A DNA stretch of 64,000 nucleotides from positions 124,001 to 188,000 of the forward strand of contig JADJOD010000004.1 in the NCBI GenBank assembly GCA_016713985.1, in the 5' to 3' direction. Positions within the stretch are counted from its first letter, which is position 1. Each line of letters opens with the position of its first letter. Source of the stretch: Lewinellaceae bacterium. GTDB lineage: Bacteria; Bacteroidota; Bacteroidia; Chitinophagales; Saprospiraceae. The position numbers and the translations under genes are program-made. Positions 61,831 to 64,000 of the stretch are shown one piece after another. Under the pieces are notes generated by a model. It searched no databases and was not told the origin of the DNA. It saw nothing but the letters and a program-made list of their open reading frames with translations.

Positions 61831-64000
61831 TCAAAGCCTGATGATCTTTCCCGTCAATCTCTTCCCGCCTGCGTGCAGACGCCACATATACACGCCTGCG
61901 TATAGAAACGCGACAGCAGGCACTTCGATCAAGCGGCCTCCTTGTTCGAGGATTTTTTCCGTTTTAAAAAACACCTTGCCCGATATATCCGCCAATTCGA
62001 ACCGCACAACTTCCGTTTGTGACATATGCAGGGGAATGGCTACCCCGGCGCTGGTGGGATTGGGCCGGGGAGTAAAAATCATTGTTTCACCCGATTGTTC
62101 CGTTTCAGAGGCAAATCGCAGTTCCACCGGGCGGGCCGGTTCATGCAAACCGTACACCTCCGGCCGTATCCGTCGCGGAGAAAGGTGTAAAACATCCCGG
62201 AGCGGGACATCCCGGAGCGCTTGTATCCGAAGTGTAAACAGGCCCTTGCCGGGCAACACCAACTGCGGCAGGCCGGAAAACCAACTGGTTGCCAATAAAC
62301 CCGGTTCCGGGAACGCAAGGGCCTCTTCGTCAAAATCCGGCAAAAAACCCGGCGCAACATACGCTATATCAACCTGTTGTGGATCGTACATCAATTCGAA
62401 CTGGAACCCCAGCCAATATCCCGGTTGATCAACATTCACCGGGATGTCTGATTGACTTCCCGCTTTCAGCACAATATCCGGCAAAACGAGTTGTACGGGA
62501 TCCATCCGCCAATCAGGATCGGTTGCTGCAATGGATTCCGGATCGGCGCTGCCGTTGACATCCCCCACCTTGAGCCCGCGGAACAAAATGGGAGAAGGAT
62601 AATTGTACACCGGCATGGTCACAAAAGTCTGCTCGGAAGGACAATACCCGGTAAACGGGTTGTCCGGGAAATTGCAATTTGCGTCGAAAAAACGCCAGGA
62701 GGTATTTGACGGGAACTTGTTGTAAATGCCTAAAATAAATTTGCGCAATTCCAGCACGTCAAAAGTGGTGATCGACCCGCTGCGGTTGACGTCGGCGGCG
62801 ATCCATTTCCAGGGTGCATTGAAGACTTCCAGGCCGAGGATATGCCTGGTAATCAGCACCAGGTCGTAGGTAGAAACCCCATTCAGGTGGTTCGTATCTT
62901 TTTCCACGATCAAAGAAATGACCCGGCCGGGGGAAGTGTATCGAGTTCCGCACATCCGCCGGGCTGGGTTTCGAGGGGAATAATCTTCAGTTTTTGGGCG
63001 GTATCCACCCAGAGTACTTTGAAACGGACATTTTGGATTTGCAGGCTATCCGCCCAATACGGGTGTACACAAATCGCGGGCGGTTTTTGACAATTACCTT
63101 CGTCATCGGTGACCTGGAGGGTTGTTTCACAGGATTTGACGTTGCCTGAACGGTCTTTTGCCCATAATTCGATGGTATGTGGCCCTAAATCGCTGCAACC
63201 GTAAGTCAACTGACCCACCGGCGAGCCGTTTTCCAGGGGGAAACCGCCTCCGTCTCCGGCCTTGCGCATCGACAGTTGCAGCAGGTGGTAGGGGGTGATG
63301 TCATCTTCCACCATTTCCAGCGCATTGCCGAACGGAATGATAGCCGTTCCACCCGCGTCGATGGTTGCTGTTGCCCCGGTTTTACAGGACAGGTTGGGTT
63401 CAAGGCAGTCTTTTATACGGAAGCCGTATTCGCAGAATTTCACCACGCCGTTCTGGTCGACACGCCATTTGATCCGGTGTTTCCCTTCCGAAATACGCGG
63501 CAATACGTTCTGTCCGCCGGAATTCCAGCGCAGAAAAGCAAAGGTTGTATCTCCGAATGTGTTGATTTCCAGCGCAAAAGTATATTTTGCGGTGTCCGGT
63601 ACCGGCCGTTTGTCAAACTGGACGGGATCGCCGCCCAGGTAACCGGGATTAAAGGCATTGTTGGCAAATACAATTCCCGGAGGGGGCAGCGCATTGCTTA
63701 AAACAACCGTTTCCAGCAGATTATCGTTGTCCAGGTCGAGAAACAACTCGAAAGAAACCACCGGTGTGCTGCCGGCGCAGCGCAGGATTTTAAGGTGCAG
63801 ATCAGCCGCGCCTTCGTATAAATCCGCCGATTCCGTTACCGGGCTCCAGGTCAGGCCCGTTTCATTCCAGAATGCCGGGTCGTTGTTGGTGATATCGCAA
63901 ATTACGGGGCTTCCCTGCGGACAATTCAGGACAGCCGGGCATTGGGCGGGTAAAATCTGGCAGGTGGCAATGGTCAGGGTTAGGCTAAGTATCGGTATAC
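61831..64000 (-). CDS. Secreted dockerin/T9SS protein, cut by the window edge and frameshifted
   Basis: The 5' end lies at or just beyond the right edge: translation from the edge reads a signal-like IPILSLTLTIATCQILPAQ, so only the first few codons are missing. The mature part has cysteine-containing beta-sandwich repeats (VSFELFLDLDNDN, ATIDAGGTAIIPFGN). A frame break at the G5 run 62929-62933 (one base missing) separates this from a dockerin-like EF-hand pair (NGVSTYDLVLITRHILG, ADVNRSGSITTFDVLELRKF) and a sorting domain (FTPRPNPTSAGVAIPL to GKIIRL). Joined, the length is about 720 residues. It may be a structural or carbohydrate-binding surface protein. Confidence 0.78.

Noticed and set aside
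1..64000. tRNA, rRNA, riboswitch or integrase-linked island
   Set aside because: I saw no tRNA cloverleaf with conserved loops, no rRNA, no recognisable riboswitch core and no integrase, transposase or phage structural genes.

Overview
The window comes from a member of the Bacteroidota, most likely a Saprospiria-type (Haliscomenobacter/Lewinella-like) bacterium. The pointers are: a short NuoG without the molybdopterin half; secreted proteins ending in type IX secretion (T9SS) sorting domains; dockerin-like EF-hand modules in secreted proteins; type B ribosomal protein L31 with a TTTG-N19-TAnnTTTG promoter; a GlmU-family protein; and an effector-associated domain protein. No rRNA, tRNA, CRISPR array, integrase or intact insertion sequence was seen.

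Layout. Bases 1-12205 hold the distal half of a respiratory complex I operon, nuoG-H-I-J-K-L-M-N. It is interrupted by non-complex-I cargo: a small protein plus an RlaP-type nucleotidyltransferase before nuoG, a death-on-curing toxin-antitoxin pair between nuoH and nuoI, an ArnT-like membrane glycosyltransferase between nuoL and nuoM, and an S4 RNA-binding protein between nuoM and nuoN. Bases 12.3-20.6 kb are housekeeping, mostly on the minus strand: an SH3-like lipoprotein (plus strand), GluQ-like synthetase, TPR lipoprotein, PurM, GlmU-like protein, L31, CoaE, lycopene cyclase and a small c-type cytochrome. Bases 20.7-26.5 kb are plus-strand envelope genes (DUF6340 lipoprotein, membrane proteins, TraB/GumN, WbqC) ending in a corrupted GIY-YIG gene. 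Bases 26.5-49.5 kb mix large T9SS cargo (an SBBP-repeat protein and two CotH-kinase proteins) with a dynamin-like GTPase, a DprE1-like oxidase with a DUF4340 protein, cardiolipin synthase, queuosine-precursor transporter, dienelactone hydrolase, an EAD-TPR protein, RlmI, a BNR sialidase-like lipoprotein and HemL. Bases 49.5-64 kb hold a membrane-tethered AAA-like protein with degenerate nucleotide motifs, an MBOAT/SGNH acyltransferase pair, Mpg glycosylase head-to-head with a cupin, an unidentified helical protein, a fibre-like secreted protein, an S8 protease, a phosphopantetheinyl transferase, a DinB-like protein, an RsmF-like methyltransferase and a T9SS dockerin protein running off the right edge.

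Quality caution. At least ten otherwise normal genes are broken by one-base changes, most of them a missing base in a short homopolymer, and one gene has its middle replaced by poly-G noise. This looks like residual sequencing or assembly error more than biology, so the apparent pseudogenes should not be taken at face value.

The most interesting candidates are the probably periplasmic McrB-like AAA protein without catalytic residues (49678-51309), the EAD11-like/TPR protein (41615-42979), the repeated interruption of the nuo operon by unrelated cargo, and the S8 protease with Glu where the catalytic Asp is expected.
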